Below, in pieces: positions 63,601-64,000 of a DNA stretch of 64,000 nt (its first letter is position 1; each line of letters starts with the position of its first letter). A program made the translations under genes and the position numbers. Origin of the DNA: an uncultured Verrucomicrobiota bacterium (GTDB lineage Bacteria; Verrucomicrobiota; Verrucomicrobiia; Verrucomicrobiales; Verrucomicrobiaceae); assembly GCA_903838675.1 (NCBI GenBank), contig CAILZI010000126.1, positions 62,001-126,000 of the forward strand, read 5' to 3'. Under the pieces are notes generated by a model. The model saw only the letters and a program-made list of their open reading frames with translations, was not told where the DNA came from and did not search any database.

Positions 63601-64000
63601 TAATTGGTCAGGCCGGAGATCAGCGAGTTCGTACTGCCAGTGACGTCACGGGCGACGAAACTCAGAGTGCTTGTGGCAGTCGATGTGGCGTTCGCTGAGA
63701 GGGTCACCGTCGTGCCGTTAATGCTCGCCACGGTGGTTCCTGCCGTGATACCGGTGCCTGAAACTAATTCCCCTGCAACCAATGTAGCAGCCAAAGCCGA
63801 ACTCACCGTTAACGTAGGGCTGCCGCTGGTGGTGGATATGGAGGCAGTTTGTGTCGTGGTGGCCCAGGAGATGCCGCCCACCGTGGCCCAGCCGCCGAGG
63901 ATGCCGTTGGTAAGAGCGGAGCTCGTGCTGGCAATGTTGTTGGTGCTGAAATCGACCATGCCGCCTGCCGAGCGTGTGATGGTGTTCATGCGCAGAATGG
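57627..64000 (-). CDS. Giant autotransporter-associated beta-strand-repeat protein with PEP-CTERM tail (5' end off window)
   Basis: More than 2120 aa. The frame is open through the right edge (codons Ile-Leu-Arg precede the internal Met at 63989), so the N-terminus lies beyond the window. Passenger repeats of the PF12951/TIGR02601 type recur: LILAGQNTYTGVNTLNSGVV, ISGANTYTGTTFIEGGVLRL, LSAPTNTYSGGTVLAEGTL and LSGANTYYGGTNVNSGTLLV. Between these are about nine copies of a 55-65-aa module. The C-terminus is VPEPARLTLLLLGLLGLGLR followed by an Arg-rich end, the PEP-CTERM sorting signal; no outer-membrane barrel is present. It is expected to be a long beta-helical surface protein. Composition is strongly Thr/Ser/Gly/Asn, unlike its neighbours. 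Confidence 0.9.
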   Translation of the reverse strand, partial: ILRMNTITRSAGGMVDFSTNNIASTSSALTNGILGGWATVGGISWATTTQTASISTTSGSPTLTVSSALAATLVAGELVSGTGITAGTTVASINGTTVTLSANATSTATSTLSFVARDVTGSTNSLISGLTNYTSSGAFLPAATTNDWVTNANMDIVGNSTQTNETANTLRFNNTPAKTNTTYNVTLSGTNTIQTGGILFTNNMGSNSAIIGTDGTGILVNGAGAGADLLILQSNTGSGVLDISAVIANGTGGTNGVDKSGVGNLILAGQNTYTGVNTLNSGVVTVNSLSIVGSVATVLTAVNQSLGNVVTVPGTTTGLTYGEIVTGTGLPSVSTVSSTTSSGSNSVAVTSTTGLAVGMPVSGAGIAAGTTISGINGNTVLLSASATANGSGVSLNYGGSFITAINNANQFTMSNGAVVAVTNSPLTFILPSTSVVAPGASSTTAASSTVTLLGGATTAGLTPGQTVSSSDGTIPAGDTILTIVDATHFTLNQPANSTVGSIALTYGTASLVAGSVNATTQVGSMVTVPSTLGLTIGQSVSGNGIPAGAVIASITDLNTVLLNVVVTLTGQNNLTFGASAPSLVSSTTSGSTTVIVSSTVGLAVGEQITGTGIPSGATITSIVDATHILISIAATTTASNTLAFAAPLSNTLMASSTNSGSSSVTVPTTVGLRVGQAVTGLGIPPGTTIVSILDSTHIGLSQLALNTGSFNLSYAGAASGLGASLNGASNLVFNGGTLQFNGLSTSTDRGFTINSGVGAQFDVGNAYTTLKLGGNITTPTAQDNYSIVKTGAGVLDLLGYLTPNSSSYGVTNLTVNDGTLRLESYLTDQFVRNDVGSLTLGGGNLTVVGSAGRATIQDLPGNFVINQGASVITVTTALNVDTTLNLQDVNNPQSATWNAGSTLLFVKNDNGSGSANITLSGLFGIDAQVILPRATWTISDDQALHPGVNYFAFIDVTLKSNGTSYNVQGSDYGGVAAHTIQGNPATWTSAMNVMDGALSSDAFAGTTVTGATVNTIRFYNSSFVGAAPGASTVTIGSTLTINQGAILQTTHAGNHINSITGGTLTSGLTNTDFNSGLRSTTASGSTTVTVVSTANISVGEQVSGTGIIAGTTVASITDATHFVLSTAANATGTNSLVYLGTSDLIIHNWDPAAAFSISSVIANNTAASSAVNLVQTGNGTTSISGANTYTGTTFIEGGVLRLDSSGALPIFSHVRLDGGILGLTSISGDFTRSLGTGATQVDWNSSGGFAAYGANRNVNLGGSGALVAWGSGGFVLDNDTLMLGAQDADKTVTFVNAIDLGVKSRMVNVTSGKSATAVDAILSGTLQGAGGSLIKAGYGVLELSAPTNTYSGGTVLAEGTLIGFGNGSFGTGAVSVGTTTDTPYAQEELILNFLGDTFSNALIFGGANSTGISVFDATYVLNTVSSTVSLNRLASSNVIIDLPGTVAFNGQITGSGGFTLNGGGTMTLANATNNYGSLSGVSGSGQAATIVRNGTLVLNSNTALSGSTLQLGDATYQLSANVDFATTGASILGVENSYSFIADHSNALGGVFLATGNGTVDGTGSALSGAGAFYNVNAVIGGTNIAAYAFTQSTTLSSTFGSGTTIITLASGSTTTLFVGTQISGAGIAAGTVITAILGPNQFSISQATVADGTTPVTLTYTGLSTRILVKDELNNPERNGIYQLAQVNADGTINLVRTSDFSTAANMLYGTQVNVTSDGSTYFMGAHSVGTVNGTGTDPVYWLKDSSSPSVTLTLASGVSAVTQNIDLYADRFSTNGVTNTYFGSATINSSTTPVTFSGNVTMQNLLPGVQETYTLILNSSATTGKGMAFTGVISEVQGGSSATSDQLTVATVGTGVTTLSGANTYYGGTNVNSGTLLVNNTTGSGTGHGDVAVASGAVLAGTGTIAVDATHNVAINSGATLIAGTPGATASTSPLTISLQSGSTLAIAGTLSLNLYSDSHGVNPSSAVDSLIIIGAAGAKVDLTGAAKGTNGAYITPNITYDSSFNQIFSPSLTAASLVVTNVNLNTTLPTTTFHVGDTFKLIDWGGLVPTGTFTNLTYAVGTYSTDFTDLPTLTSGLYWNLANLYTAGTITVAVPEPARLTLLLLGLLGLGLRRRRRYVR
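59005..63860 (-). repeat. About nine copies of a 55-65-aa Gly/Thr module in the giant protein
   Basis: Consensus core: STVGLxVGxxVxGTGIPAGT followed by TxASIxDATHxxLS. Approximate copies: 63650-63850, 63001-63060 (partial), 62800-62990, 62490-62690, 62270-62460, 62065-62255, 61855-62040, 60580-60770 and 59005-59215. Six are nearly contiguous between 61855 and 63060; the last two stand apart among the beta-strand repeats. The copies diverge at DNA level, so this is an old protein repeat, not a recent array. Confidence 0.75.

Overview
The window is high-GC bacterial chromosome, gene-dense on both strands. It most probably comes from a member of the Verrucomicrobiota close to Prosthecobacter/Verrucomicrobium. 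The grounds are family-level: a Verru_Chthon-type prepilin cassette next to a giant autotransporter-repeat protein with a PEP-CTERM tail, a second tiny PEP-CTERM protein, a ThuA/PVC-type/cytochrome c fusion, an iduronate-sulfatase-like sulfatase and tandem BNR sialidases. Genus cannot be fixed from the sequence alone.

Layout, left to right. 1-13.9 kb is mostly housekeeping and metabolism: a Pro/Ala-tailed membrane TPR protein (cut by the left edge), cysK, an aspartate aminotransferase, rsmB, a secreted sugar-phosphate-isomerase-like protein, a membrane spermidine-synthase-like fusion, a translationally coupled FAD oxidoreductase/AMP-ligase pair, a CPBP (CAAX-like) protease, lpxD and hom. 14-24.3 kb holds the mini PEP-CTERM protein, ggt, a sulfatase-histidine kinase-response regulator unit whose regulator lacks the GAFTGA loop, a DUF4375-like secreted protein, a DUF116-polyprenyl synthase fusion and a Sel1-repeat protein. 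24.5-25.66 kb is a compact unit: a ydaO/yuaA-class (c-di-AMP) riboswitch, two tiny overlapping ORFs, a 172-aa membrane protein and a perfect intrinsic terminator. Then come a lipoprotein, tRNA-Gly(CCC), a NarL-type two-component pair, the 1133-aa ThuA/cytochrome c protein and ilvA.

33.9-39.2 kb has a Tat-exported glycosidase-like protein and a run of three redox genes (aldo/keto reductase, luciferase-like monooxygenase, Old Yellow Enzyme) facing an ArsR-type regulator across a perfect 11-bp inverted repeat. 39.3-45.0 kb is a probable carbohydrate catabolic locus: an RraA-like protein and three BNR proteins on the minus strand, facing a GntR-HTH/LacI-like regulator across a 7-bp inverted repeat. 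45.0-49.7 kb is guaB-guaA-tmk-holB.

49.8-64.0 kb is the most distinctive region. A PEP-CTERM protein of more than 2100 residues, made of autotransporter-associated beta-strand repeats and about nine copies of a separate 55-65-aa module, is followed on the same strand by four pseudopilin-like genes. These correspond in leader type to the type II secretion minor pseudopilins GspK, GspI, GspJ and GspH. A good sigma70-type promoter sits just before the first of the four.

Starts quoted are my choices; where a longer frame exists upstream this is stated. No insertion sequences, prophage genes, CRISPR arrays or rRNA genes were seen.
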